DNA from: Gammaproteobacteria bacterium
GTDB taxonomy: Bacteria; Pseudomonadota; Gammaproteobacteria; Chromatiales; Chromatiaceae
Direction of reading: 5' to 3'
Assembly (NCBI GenBank): GCA_020630035.1
Contig: JAHDCB010000052.1
Span: 1 to 9,982 of the forward strand
Length of the DNA stretch: 9,982 nucleotides
Position 1 is the first letter of the stretch; every line of letters starts with the position of its first letter. The notes beneath the pieces are model-generated. The model was not told the origin of the DNA, did no database searches, and saw nothing but the letters and a program-made list of their open reading frames with translations. The position numbers and the translations under genes were made by a program. Shown one piece after another: positions 1 to 7,224 of the stretch.

Positions 1-25
1 CAACCCTGTTCGGTTGGCCTTTTTT
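1..25 (+). terminator. Intrinsic terminator, probably bidirectional, cut by the left window edge
   Basis: A GC stem (CAACC at 1-5 with GGTTG at 12-16, loop CCTGTTC trimmed to six or seven bases) is followed by GCC and six T at 20-25, as expected for a rho-independent terminator read on the plus strand. Read on the minus strand, the same hairpin is preceded by A residues and lies 28 bases after the tmRNA 3' end, so it could also end ssrA transcription if a T-run lies just outside the window. The outer part of the stem (pairing with GGCC at 16-19) would also be outside. The terminator form is seen directly; its use by ssrA is inferred. Confidence 0.6.
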
Positions 26-52
26 GTTGGAGAGATGTGTGTCTCGTGAGAT

Positions 53-436
53 TGGTGGAGGCGGCGGGAGTCGAACCCGCGTCCGCAAGTCCGCCACCGT
101 CGGTTCTACATGCTTAGTCATGCCAGTTGTTTTAGCAACAGATGGCCTGGTATGACATAGCCGGTGCTGCTGCGATTCCGGTATCAGTTTAACCATCAGG
201 TCCCGGACTGGTCAGATGGCGATCTTATGAGTTATGACACCTGATAATACTACGAGAGTATCCACCGGACGCATAAGCACGGCTCCGGCCAGATGGCATT
301 CTACCGGTGTTTAGGCGGCGAGTGCGTAGTTGTCGTCGTTGGCAACTATAAGAGTGACAGCTGGTTTTACGAGGTGTGCTGTACCTCGGCATGCCCCTAG
401 GGTTTTGTGATTCACGTCGAATGCCGTGTCGCCCCC
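53..436 (-). ncRNA. ssrA: tmRNA (transfer-messenger RNA, one-piece)
   Basis: tmRNA rescues ribosomes stalled on mRNAs without a stop codon: it enters as an alanine tRNA mimic with SmpB, then serves as template for a degradation tag. On the minus strand the 5' end GGGGGCG (436-430) pairs with CGCCTCC near the 3' end to make a seven-base-pair acceptor stem, including one G-U pair, followed by A and an encoded CCA (55-53). The T-arm GCGGGTTCGACTCCCGC and the 3' element GACTAAGCATGTAG are both present. The tag reading frame at 343-311 starts at the resume codon GCC and encodes ANDDNYALAA followed by TAA. The gene is 384 nt, within the usual range. The tag differs from E. coli ANDENYALAA at one residue. 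The gene lies directly behind mreD but has its own promoter. Confidence 0.97.
311..343 (-). other. tmRNA tag-peptide reading frame (ANDDNYALAA)
   Basis: Within ssrA, the codons GCC AAC GAC GAC AAC TAC GCA CTC GCC GCC TAA encode the proteolysis tag ANDDNYALAA. The terminal ALAA is the degron recognised by ClpXP and related proteases in the known systems. Translation resumes here without a start codon, so gene callers miss it. Confidence 0.95.
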
Positions 437-449
437 GAATGGTTGTCTG

Positions 450-463
450 CGCTGTAACCAGCG
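450..463 (-). other. Hairpin in the pre-tmRNA 5' leader
   Basis: CGCTG (450-454) and CAGCG (459-463) form a perfect five-base-pair stem with a four-base loop. It lies between the predicted transcription start (about 475) and the mature tmRNA 5' end (436), in the leader that RNase P is expected to remove. The pairing is seen; any role in processing is inference. It has no T-run, so it is not a terminator for mreD. Confidence 0.4.
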
Positions 464-481
464 AGATAACATCGTGCGCCG

Positions 482-510
482 ATTATAGGCACTTGCTATT
501 TGCGTTGCAA
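482..510 (-). promoter_or_regulatory. Sigma-70 promoter of ssrA
   Basis: On the minus strand a -35 element TTGCAA (510-505) and a perfect -10 element TATAAT (487-482) are separated by exactly 17 bases. The bases after the -10 are GC-rich (CGGCGC), as in stable-RNA promoters sensitive to stringent control in enterobacteria. A start near position 475 would give a leader of about 39 nt before the mature tmRNA. The promoter begins only 12 bases after the mreD stop codon, so ssrA is independently transcribed. Confidence 0.85.
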
Positions 511-522
511 ACTATTTTGCTG

Positions 523-1002
523 TTAATGAATACGGTGGTGGCGGCGCAGATTGCGCAGTGTTGCGAATATCCAGGGCCATAACAGGGCGCTGATGAGGGG
601 TATCCACCAGTAACCCGGTTGCAGTGACAGGCGTGAAGTGGCGCCGATAATCAGTTGATCCAGTATATGGCCGATGATCAGCAGTAACAGCACGGCCCAG
701 GCTTGCTGTCCGAGCGGCATCACGCGTAACTGGGTGTGGAAGGCATAGCTCAGATAGGCCAGCAGGCTGAGGCTGAGTGCATGTTGTCCGAATAGGGTAC
801 CTGTCAGGCTGTCGAGCAATACTCCCAGGGTGAAGCCGGTGCCGATGCCGATGCGGTGTGGTAGCGCGATGCACCAGTAAATCAGCACCAGGCTGACCCA
901 TTCCGGTCGATAAGGTCGAGCCCACTCTGGTAGCGGTACGATGGTTAGGGTCAGAGCAGATAACAGGGTGAGCCAGATCAGAAGCAGGCTGGATGGCTTC
1001 AT
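523..1002 (-). CDS. mreD: Rod shape-determining membrane protein MreD
   Basis: MreD is an inner-membrane component of the rod complex (elongasome), which guides peptidoglycan insertion along the side wall together with MreB, MreC, RodA and PBP2. The product is 159 residues, close to the 162 of E. coli. It is strongly hydrophobic with about five to six membrane segments, for example around residues 5-22, 36-52, 100-118 and 133-148, and an arginine-rich C-terminus (RNLRRHHR). The region VSLVLIYWCIALPHRIGIG followed by GVLLDSLTG matches the conserved MreD core (xxLlYWvla..., G...Dl..G). The start ATG overlaps the mreC stop (ATGA), so translation is coupled to mreC. No rodA or PBP2 gene follows; the ssrA promoter begins right after the stop. 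A 195-residue frame on the same strand covers the same bases and is a shadow. Confidence 0.92.
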   Translation of the reverse strand: MKPSSLLLIWLTLLSALTLTIVPLPEWARPYRPEWVSLVLIYWCIALPHRIGIGTGFTLGVLLDSLTGTLFGQHALSLSLLAYLSYAFHTQLRVMPLGQQAWAVLLLLIIGHILDQLIIGATSRLSLQPGYWWIPLISALLWPWIFATLRNLRRHHRIH

Positions 1003-1847
1003 GGAGTGTGTCGCGCCAGCATCGGTTTATCTTCCCAGACCAGCAAAACTTCGCGGCTGCGATCCAGATAGGCCAGGGGTTCGGCTTGAATATACGCAAA
1101 CATCTGGTTAGGTTGCCGATCTATCCGAGTGATGGTCGCCACCGGATAGCCTGCCGGAAAGGTACCACCCAGCCCGGATGTTACCAGTTGGTCGCCTACC
1201 CGAATATCGGTATGGTCGGGCAGGTAGGGGAGTTCGAGCGCATCAATGCGCCCGGTACCGACCGCAATGGTGCGCAGACCATTACGCACGATCTGTACTG
1301 GCAGGGCATGATTCGCATCTGTAATCAGTAGCACAGTGGCAGAAAAGGGCGTGACTTGTTTGATCTGGCCCATCACCGCTGCGGCGTCCAGTACGGCTTG
1401 TCCGACAAAGGCACCGTCGTGGGTGCCTTTGTTGATCATGACTTGTTGCTGGTGTGGATCCAGGTCGATGGCAGAAAGCTGTGCGATCAGCATCCGTTCA
1501 CTCAGCAAATCAGTGGATGAACCCAGCAGTTTGCGTAAGTGTTGGTTTTCAGCCTGTAGCGTGGTGTATTTTTGTAGCCTGGCCTGCAATTGCAGGTTGT
1601 GCTGGCGCAGTCGTGTGTTTGCGTCCTGTAGCTGATACCGGTTGGTGAGCCAGCTTTGTATATTGAGGTTGGCGGTTACCGGGAGTTCGGCGATCAGGCG
1701 CAGTGGGGAAGCCAGTACTGTCAGGGCGGACCGTGCCTGTTGCAGGTAGGCGTACTGAGAGTCCCATATCATCAGCGCCAAGCTGATACCGACAGCAAAA
1801 AATAGTTGCAGTGCACGTGGTGTGCCTGCAGAGAACAGGGGTTTAAT
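999..1847 (-). CDS. mreC: Rod shape-determining protein MreC, probable ATT start
   Basis: MreC is a bitopic inner-membrane protein whose periplasmic beta domains bind and activate PBP2/RodA in side-wall growth. From position 1847 the frame encodes 282 residues. It begins (I/M)KPLFSAGTPRAL, matching the family's usual N-terminus (MKPLFS/IKPLF-type), then a membrane helix (about residues 12-28), a coiled coil (about 62-112) and the beta-sandwich core with INKGTHDGAFVGQAVLD, TVLLITDANHALPV, VGDQLVTSGLGGTFPAGYPV. No ATG, GTG or TTG lies between the upstream in-frame TGA and residue 22. The TTG at 1781 would delete most of the membrane helix, so it is not the real start. ATT at 1847-1845 is the best start; ATT is a known rare initiator (infC, pcnB in E. 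coli). A one-base frameshift is the alternative: removing one T near 1846 would fuse a ten-codon upstream ORF to this frame. It lies 47 bases after nrdA, which takes the place of mreB. Confidence 0.92.
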   Translation of the reverse strand: MKPLFSAGTPRALQLFFAVGISLALMIWDSQYAYLQQARSALTVLASPLRLIAELPVTANLNIQSWLTNRYQLQDANTRLRQHNLQLQARLQKYTTLQAENQHLRKLLGSSTDLLSERMLIAQLSAIDLDPHQQQVMINKGTHDGAFVGQAVLDAAAVMGQIKQVTPFSATVLLITDANHALPVQIVRNGLRTIAVGTGRIDALELPYLPDHTDIRVGDQLVTSGLGGTFPAGYPVATITRIDRQPNQMFAYIQAEPLAYLDRSREVLLVWEDKPMLARHTP

Positions 1848-1875
1848 AGTCGTTTTCCAGTTGGGTCAGGTTCAT
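1843..1875 (-). CDS. Ten-codon mini-ORF overlapping the mreC start
   Basis: ATG at 1875 opens a frame encoding MNLTQLENDY with TAA at 1845-1843. The stop overlaps the proposed ATT start of mreC in another frame (TATTAAA). AAGG directly abuts the ATG, which is too close for a normal ribosome binding site. It may be a leader peptide that couples translation into mreC, or it may be the true mreC N-terminus separated by a one-base insertion. The frame is seen; both roles are inference. Confidence 0.25.
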   Translation of the reverse strand: MNLTQLENDY

Positions 1876-1894
1876 CCTTCAGGTATCAGTATTA

Positions 1895-4735
1895 TTATTG
1901 GCAGGCTTCGCAGTCCGGGTCCAGAATGCTGCACGCCGCTGGTGTTGGTGTTGTGCCATAGGTGCCGCCGACAGCACTCAGTTGATTTGTCTGGCTGTTG
2001 GCCATGGTCGATTTTTCGACATGGGTTGCGCCCATTGAGCGCAGGTAATAGGTTGTTTTCAGCCCGCGTACCCAGGCCAGCTTGTACAGGTTGTCCAGCT
2101 TAGTACCGGAGGGTTCTGCCATGTACAGGTTCAGGCTTTGCGCCTGATCTATCCACTTCTGGCGACGTGAGGCGGCCTCGACTAACCAGCGTGCATCTAT
2201 TTCAAACGCAGTGGCATACAGTTGTTTCAGATCCTCCGGGATGCGTTCGATGGCCTGGACTGAGCCGTCATAATATTTCAGGTCATTTACCATCACCTGA
2301 TCCCACAGGCCGCGTGTCTTCAGATCCTGTACCAGGTAGGGGTTCACGACAGTGAATTCGCCTGACAGGTTCGATTTGACAAACAAGTTTTGGTAGGTCG
2401 GTTCAATGGATTGGCTGATGCCACAGATATTAGAAATGGTTGCTGTCGGTGCAATCGCCAGGGTGTTTGAGTTGCGCATGCCGACCTGTTGTACCCGTTC
2501 GCGTAAACTGGTCCAGTCCAGTGTCTGGCTGTTATCGACTTGCAGGTAGTCACCACGCTCTGTGGCCAAGCGGCGTATCGAATCATACGGCAGAATGCCC
2601 TGGCTCCAGAGTGAGCCGGGGAAGGTCTGGTAGGTGCCGCGTTCTGCAGCTAGGTCGGTCGAGGCCTGGATGGCATAATAGCTGACGACTTCCATGCTGC
2701 GATCCGCAAATGCCACGGCAGCTTCGCTGGTGTAGGGCAGGCGTTGTTTGTACAACGCATCTTGAAAGCCCATGATGCCGAGCCCGACCGGTCGATGTTG
2801 CTGATTGGAGTGTTCTGCCTGTGGCACACTGTAATAATTGTAATCAATCACATTGTCCAGCATCCGCATCGCAGTGTTGATTGTGCGTTGTAACTTCGTC
2901 TGATCCAGGCCGTGTTCCGGATCAACATGCGCGGCCAGGTTGATTGAGCCCAAGTTGCAGACCGCAATTTCGTCATCGTTGCTGTGCAGTGTGATTTCGG
3001 TACACAGGTTAGATGAATGCACCACGCCGACATGCTGATTGGTATAACGCAGGTTGCAGGGGTCTTTGAAGGTAATCCAGGGATGGCCGGTCTCAAATAA
3101 CATACCGAGCATTTTGCGCCACAGGGTCTGCGCCTTCACCTGTTTGCTGGTGCGTAGTTCGCCTCGTACCGCTGCCGCTTCGTATTGCTGATAGGCCTGG
3201 TTGAATGCCTGGCCACTCAGTTCGTGCAAGTCAGGTGTTTCATCCGGTGAAAACAGGGTCCAGTCACCATCTTCGGCGACGCGCTGCATGAACAGGTCGG
3301 GGACCCAGTTAGCGGTGTTCATGTCGTGGGTGCGTCGCCGGTCATCACCGGTGTTTTTGCGCAGCTCCAGAAATTCTTCCAGGTCGATGTGCCAGGTCTC
3401 CAGATAAGCACAGACGGCACCTTTGCGTTTGCCACCCTGATTCACGGCAACAGCGGTATCGTTTGCCACTTTCAGGAAGGGCACCACGCCTTGTGATTTG
3501 CCATTTGTCCCTTTAATACTGGCACCCATACCACGTACCCGGCTCCAGTCATTGCCAAGGCCGCCGGCAAATTTAGATAACAGGGCGTTATCTTTGATGG
3601 CGCCGTAAATGCCACTCAGGTCGTCCGGTACGGTTGTCAGGTAGCAACTGGATAGTTGGGGCCGCAATGTGCCTGAATTGAACAGGGTTGGCGTCGAGCT
3701 CATAAAATCGAAGCTGGAGAGTAGCCGGTAAAACTCCAGGGCACGGGCTTCGCGGTCTGTTTCATGCAGGGCCAGACCCATCGCGACCCGCATAAAGAAG
3801 ATCTGTGGTAGCTCAAACCGGACGCCATCTGCATGGATGAAGTAACGGTCATACAAGGTTTGTAAACCGAGATAGGTGAATTGCAGATCGCGTTCTGCCA
3901 GCAGGGCATTGCCCAGCAGGGTCAGATCGAAAGTCGCTAGTCGTGGATCCAGCAATTCGAGTTCAATCGCGCGCCGGATATAGGCCTGGAAACAGGTAGC
4001 ATAGGTCTCTGCCAGGGCTGCCTGGCTGTGTACCGGCTGGTTCAATTGCAGAAAACCACAGGCTTCATGACGCAGGTCATTTAATAACAGACGGGCCGCG
4101 ACATATGAATAGTCTGGTTCCTGCTCAATCAGTGCCCGGGCACTCATCACCAGGGCCTTATCGACATCGGCAGACTGTACCCCGTCGAACAGGTTGCGGT
4201 AGGTGTCCTGTAGAATCACGTCTGCCTGTACGGCATCCAGCCCGGCGCAGGCCTCGGTCACCAGGGTCGTCAGTTGGGTTTTGTCCAGTGGCTGGCGGGT
4301 GCCATCGGCTAGTGTTACGTGGATAACTGGTTCGGTGGGTATTGCTGCTGTGGCTTGCGCCGCCTTGGCACGTTCACGTGCCCGGTCTTCACGGTACAGG
4401 ACGTAGGCGCGGGCAACCTTGTGCTCACCATCCCGCATCAAAGCCAGTTCGACCTGGTCCTGAATCTCTTCAATATGCACCATGCCACCGGTCGGGTTAC
4501 GCCGGTGCAGTACGGCAACTACTTGTTCAGTGAGCGCGGCAACGGTATCGTGCACCCGGCTGGAGGCTGTGGCTGAATCACCTTCCACCGCCAGAAAGGC
4601 CTTTGCCATCGCAACATTGATTTTCGAGGCATCGAAATGGGTGACCTTGCCATTGCGACGCATGATGTGCAGCTCACCCGGGGCATAACCTGTCAGGTCG
4701 GTGGCTGGTGTGGAGGGCTGTGAGTGGTTCGGCAT
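1895..4735 (-). CDS. nrdA: Class I ribonucleoside-diphosphate reductase, alpha (large) subunit
   Basis: NrdA reduces ribonucleoside diphosphates to deoxyribonucleotides in the cytoplasm, using a radical delivered by the beta subunit NrdB. The product is 946 residues, against 761 in E. coli; the extra length is N-terminal and fits two ATP-cone regulatory domains (about residues 22-120, clear; and about 138-230, weaker). Catalytic residues are all present: Cys364 (SSCYL) and Cys593 (AVCNLGSIN) as the redox pair, Asn576, Cys578 (thiyl site) and Glu580 in NLCTEI, Tyr896/Tyr897 (KTTYYLRSM) for radical transfer, and a C-terminal CEAC pair (942, 945) for thioredoxin or glutaredoxin. The tyrosine pair separates it from the B12-dependent class II enzymes. 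nrdB is not in the window: downstream come mreC and mreD, and upstream a divergent priA. The ATG at 4735 has only a weak ribosome binding site. I found no clear tandem NrdR boxes upstream. Confidence 0.97.
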   Translation of the reverse strand: MPNHSQPSTPATDLTGYAPGELHIMRRNGKVTHFDASKINVAMAKAFLAVEGDSATASSRVHDTVAALTEQVVAVLHRRNPTGGMVHIEEIQDQVELALMRDGEHKVARAYVLYREDRARERAKAAQATAAIPTEPVIHVTLADGTRQPLDKTQLTTLVTEACAGLDAVQADVILQDTYRNLFDGVQSADVDKALVMSARALIEQEPDYSYVAARLLLNDLRHEACGFLQLNQPVHSQAALAETYATCFQAYIRRAIELELLDPRLATFDLTLLGNALLAERDLQFTYLGLQTLYDRYFIHADGVRFELPQIFFMRVAMGLALHETDREARALEFYRLLSSFDFMSSTPTLFNSGTLRPQLSSCYLTTVPDDLSGIYGAIKDNALLSKFAGGLGNDWSRVRGMGASIKGTNGKSQGVVPFLKVANDTAVAVNQGGKRKGAVCAYLETWHIDLEEFLELRKNTGDDRRRTHDMNTANWVPDLFMQRVAEDGDWTLFSPDETPDLHELSGQAFNQAYQQYEAAAVRGELRTSKQVKAQTLWRKMLGMLFETGHPWITFKDPCNLRYTNQHVGVVHSSNLCTEITLHSNDDEIAVCNLGSINLAAHVDPEHGLDQTKLQRTINTAMRMLDNVIDYNYYSVPQAEHSNQQHRPVGLGIMGFQDALYKQRLPYTSEAAVAFADRSMEVVSYYAIQASTDLAAERGTYQTFPGSLWSQGILPYDSIRRLATERGDYLQVDNSQTLDWTSLRERVQQVGMRNSNTLAIAPTATISNICGISQSIEPTYQNLFVKSNLSGEFTVVNPYLVQDLKTRGLWDQVMVNDLKYYDGSVQAIERIPEDLKQLYATAFEIDARWLVEAASRRQKWIDQAQSLNLYMAEPSGTKLDNLYKLAWVRGLKTTYYLRSMGATHVEKSTMANSQTNQLSAVGGTYGTTPTPAACSILDPDCEACQ

Positions 4736-4870
4736 TGAGGCGGGATTCCGATGGAATAATGAGGTTTGTCAGACGGTTACGGTCTGAGGCAACTGTTCAT
4801 TCGAGCTGTGTAATAATACTGTATATTCGTTCATACTGGTGAATTTCTAACTCGGACACAACTCAAGTTG
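4736..4870. promoter_or_regulatory. Divergent intergenic region between nrdA and priA
   Basis: These 135 bases must carry the start signals for both nrdA (leftward) and priA (rightward). They are AT-richer than the flanks, with an AT block TAATAATACTGTATATT near 4811-4827 that offers -10-like hexamers on both strands (TATTAT on minus, TATATT on plus). None has a convincing -35 at 16-18 bases, so I do not place a specific promoter. The block contains the near-palindrome ATACTGTAT. Confidence 0.5.
4769..4787. other. Inverted repeat in the nrdA 5' region
   Basis: TCAGAC (4769-4774) and GTCTGA (4782-4787) are perfect inverted copies separated by seven bases. The repeat lies 34-52 bases upstream of the nrdA start codon, so it would be a small hairpin in the nrdA leader RNA or a dyad operator. 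There is no T-run, so it is not a terminator. The function is unknown. Confidence 0.4.
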
Positions 4871-7057
4871 ATGCCTCATAATTATCTGCGGATCGCCTTA
4901 AACGGCCCGTTTTATCATCATTTTGATTATCTGCCGCCGCAGAAAGAAGAAGGGAACGTGTGCCGGGTCGGGTGTCGTGTGTTGGTACCGTTTGGGCGGA
5001 CGCATAAGATCGGCGTCGTGGTAGCGCAGGTGGCGGACACTTCCGTGCAGGTGGCGAAGTTGCGGCGAGTAGTGCACTGTCTGGATGCGGCACCCCTGCT
5101 GAGTGAGGCTGATCTGGACTATCTGGACTGGGTGGCGCGTTATTATCAGCATCCGCCAGGTGAGGTGGTGCTCGCGGCATTACCTGCGCGGTTACGTAAA
5201 CGGCGTGAGGCGCTGACGCTGACGCAAACCTGGTGCCGATTACTGTTGGCGCCGGAGGAGGCTCTGGCTGCGGTCAGTCGTGCCCCGCAGCAGCAGCGTC
5301 TGCTGGATCAGGTGTTATCGGCACCAGGACAGCGCCTCTGTCTGGCTGAGTTATCTGTGTCAGGTGCTCAGGTAGTGTTACAGCGCCTGGTGCAGAAGGG
5401 TGTGGTGTGTCTGGAGTCAGAAATGCCGACACCGGCACAACCGGTGTGTCGAGCGGCAGACTATCCGCCGAATGCGGAACAACAGGCCGCGATTCAGGCA
5501 GTGCAGGCGCAGTTTGGTCAGTTTGCGGTCTTTTTGCTGGAAGGTGTCACCGGTAGCGGTAAGACCGAGGTCTATCTGCAATTGGCGCAGCAAGTGCTGA
5601 CGCGGCAGCAGAGTGTGTTGCTGCTGGTGCCTGAAATTGCGCTCACACCTCAACTGCAGCAACGTTTCACCGAGCGTTTTACCACCGGGGTGAGTGTGCT
5701 GCATTCAGGGCTGAATGATACTGAGCGTGAGCGCGCCTGGCATCAGGTGCGTCTTGGGTTGATGCCGTTTGTGGTCGGTACTCGCTCGTGTGTATTCTAC
5801 CCGATACCGCGTCTGGGCCTCGTGATTGTCGATGAAGAACACGAACCAGCCTATAAACAACAGGATGGCCTGCGTTATTCGGCGCGTGATATGGCGGTGA
5901 TTCGGGCACAACGAGTGGCCTGCCCGGTAGTGCTGGGTTCGGCCACACCAGCTCTGGAAAGTGTGCACAATGTCGCTTGTCGTGGCTATCAGCGGCTCAG
6001 GCTGCAACAACGAGCTGGAGAGGCGTTGCCGCCGGATCTTCAGTTGCTGGATATTCGCGATCAGCCATTGTCTGCTGGCTTGTCTGTACCCTTGTTGTCT
6101 GCATTACAGGCGACTCTGGCAGCAGGTGAGCAGGCGATGATCTTTATTAATCGGCGGGGTTATGCGCCGGTGCTGACCTGTTACAGTTGCGAGTGGATTT
6201 CGGAATGTGCGCAATGTGATGCGTATCAGACGGTGCATCGGGCGCAGAATGTGTTGCGCTGCCATCATTGCGGGGCGCAGCAGCCGCTACCACGTCAGTG
6301 TCCCGCTTGTGCTGCGTATGATCTGCATCCGTTAGGTCAGGGTACGGAAAAGGTCGGTGATTTTTTGCGCGATCAGTTTCCCGATGTACCACTATTGCGT
6401 ATAGACCGGGATGCGACCAGTCACAAGCATAGTTTGCAAGAATTGCTGGATCAGGTGCATACCGCTGCTGCGGCGATTTTAGTGGGTACACAGATGCTGG
6501 CGAAGGGCCATCATTTTCCCCGTGTCACCCTGGTGGGTGTGCTGGATGCAGATGGTGGATTGTATAGTGCGGATTTTCGTGGCAGTGAACGTATGGCGCA
6601 ACTACTGATGCAGGTTGCTGGTCGTGCTGGCCGGGGTGAGCGTCCCGGACGGGTGCTGATTCAGACACGGCATCCGGATCATCCGATCTGGCAGACGCTG
6701 TTGCATCAAGGCTATCCGGCATTTGCACAGGCCGCCTTGGCGGAGCGCCAGGCAGCGGGTTATCCGCCGTACACCCATCAGATCCTGATCCGGGCGGAGG
6801 CGACACAGCCTGAACCACCGGAACGTTTTCTGCAACAGGTTGCAGCCTGGGTACAGCAACAATCCACAACAGTCACCTGCTGGGGACCGGTACCGGCATC
6901 GATGGCACGTCGGGTTGGTAAATACCGGGTACACTTGTTATTACAGTCCGCGCAGCGGCAACAGGTGCAGGCGTTGGCGCGCATATTGCGCGACTATGTG
7001 CAGGCTCAATCAATACCACGTGGTGTCAGTTGGAGCCTGGATGTTGATCCGGTCTGA
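4871..7057 (+). CDS. priA: Primosomal protein N' (replication restart helicase PriA)
   Basis: PriA is a 3'-5' superfamily 2 helicase that recognises abandoned replication forks and starts primosome assembly for DnaB reloading. The 728-residue product matches the 732 of E. coli. It has an N-terminal DNA-binding region (ALNGPFYHHFDYLPP), a winged-helix segment, Walker A GVTGSGKTEVY with Lys231, DEEH at 321-324, and eight zinc-binding cysteines at 437, 440, 446, 449, 464, 467, 477 and 480. The C-terminal helicase motifs GTQMLAKGHHFP and QVAGRAGRG (from 581) follow. A TTG directly precedes the ATG; I chose the ATG at 4871 because the TTG adds only one residue. The ribosome binding site is weak. 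Its TGA stop is also the left flank of a small inverted-repeat element. Confidence 0.98.
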   Translation: MPHNYLRIALNGPFYHHFDYLPPQKEEGNVCRVGCRVLVPFGRTHKIGVVVAQVADTSVQVAKLRRVVHCLDAAPLLSEADLDYLDWVARYYQHPPGEVVLAALPARLRKRREALTLTQTWCRLLLAPEEALAAVSRAPQQQRLLDQVLSAPGQRLCLAELSVSGAQVVLQRLVQKGVVCLESEMPTPAQPVCRAADYPPNAEQQAAIQAVQAQFGQFAVFLLEGVTGSGKTEVYLQLAQQVLTRQQSVLLLVPEIALTPQLQQRFTERFTTGVSVLHSGLNDTERERAWHQVRLGLMPFVVGTRSCVFYPIPRLGLVIVDEEHEPAYKQQDGLRYSARDMAVIRAQRVACPVVLGSATPALESVHNVACRGYQRLRLQQRAGEALPPDLQLLDIRDQPLSAGLSVPLLSALQATLAAGEQAMIFINRRGYAPVLTCYSCEWISECAQCDAYQTVHRAQNVLRCHHCGAQQPLPRQCPACAAYDLHPLGQGTEKVGDFLRDQFPDVPLLRIDRDATSHKHSLQELLDQVHTAAAAILVGTQMLAKGHHFPRVTLVGVLDADGGLYSADFRGSERMAQLLMQVAGRAGRGERPGRVLIQTRHPDHPIWQTLLHQGYPAFAQAALAERQAAGYPPYTHQILIRAEATQPEPPERFLQQVAAWVQQQSTTVTCWGPVPASMARRVGKYRVHLLLQSAQRQQVQALARILRDYVQAQSIPRGVSWSLDVDPV

Positions 7058-7073
7058 GAACCTGTTTACGATC
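7058..7073 (+). repeat. Left terminal inverted repeat of the MITE-like element
   Basis: GAACCTGTTTACGATC, the inverted partner of 7151-7166 with a T/C difference at position 10. It starts at the base after the priA stop codon. Confidence 0.75.
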
Positions 7074-7150
7074 TGATGCATAGTGCCGTATATAGCAAAA
7101 AACCGGCTCAAAACGCCCACCATATCGCTTACATGCCGTACTTTTCACTG

Positions 7151-7166
7151 GATCGTGAACAGGTTC
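7151..7166 (-). repeat. Right terminal inverted repeat of the MITE-like element
   Basis: GATCGTGAACAGGTTC, the inverted partner of 7058-7073. It is followed directly by the second TGA copy at 7167-7169. Confidence 0.75.
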
Positions 7167-7224
7167 TGAGAGTCAGGGCTGCGGTTTTGCCCAGAGTTAT
7201 CATACAGTTCAGGTAAGTTGATTT

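Larger units (their letters stand above)
7058..7166. mobile_element. MITE-like element inserted at the priA stop codon
   Basis: A 109-base stretch is bounded by 16-base inverted ends: GAACCTGTTTACGATC (7058-7073) and GATCGTGAACAGGTTC (7151-7166), with one mismatch. It is flanked on both sides by TGA (7055-7057 and 7167-7169), a three-base duplication of the TNA type typical of some IS5-family groups (IS1031/IS427). It contains no open reading frame that could be a transposase, so it would be non-autonomous, mobilised in trans. The ends and the duplication are seen directly; the IS5-family assignment is inferred. Removing the element and one TGA restores a continuous priA stop followed by GAGTCAGGG. 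It separates priA from the downstream permease and could form a long hairpin in a read-through transcript. Confidence 0.72.

Noticed and set aside
512..1099. A 195-residue minus-strand frame covering mreD and the end of mreC
   Set aside because: It overlaps mreD almost completely in another frame and has no recognisable domain, while MreD and MreC fit their families well.
999..1781. mreC starting at TTG 1781
   Set aside because: This start removes the cytoplasmic tail and most of the membrane helix that are encoded in frame upstream and match the family.
4800..4850. LexA or NrdR operator around CTGTATATT in the nrdA-priA gap
   Set aside because: Only a half-site CTGTATAT is present with no ACAG partner eight bases on, and there is no tandem pair of 16-base NrdR boxes.
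7167..7224. Zur-type operator or terminator before the permease (GGGC...GCCC, GAGTTATCATAC)
   Set aside because: The dyad is only four base pairs without a T-run, and the AT stretch lacks the symmetry of a Zur box.
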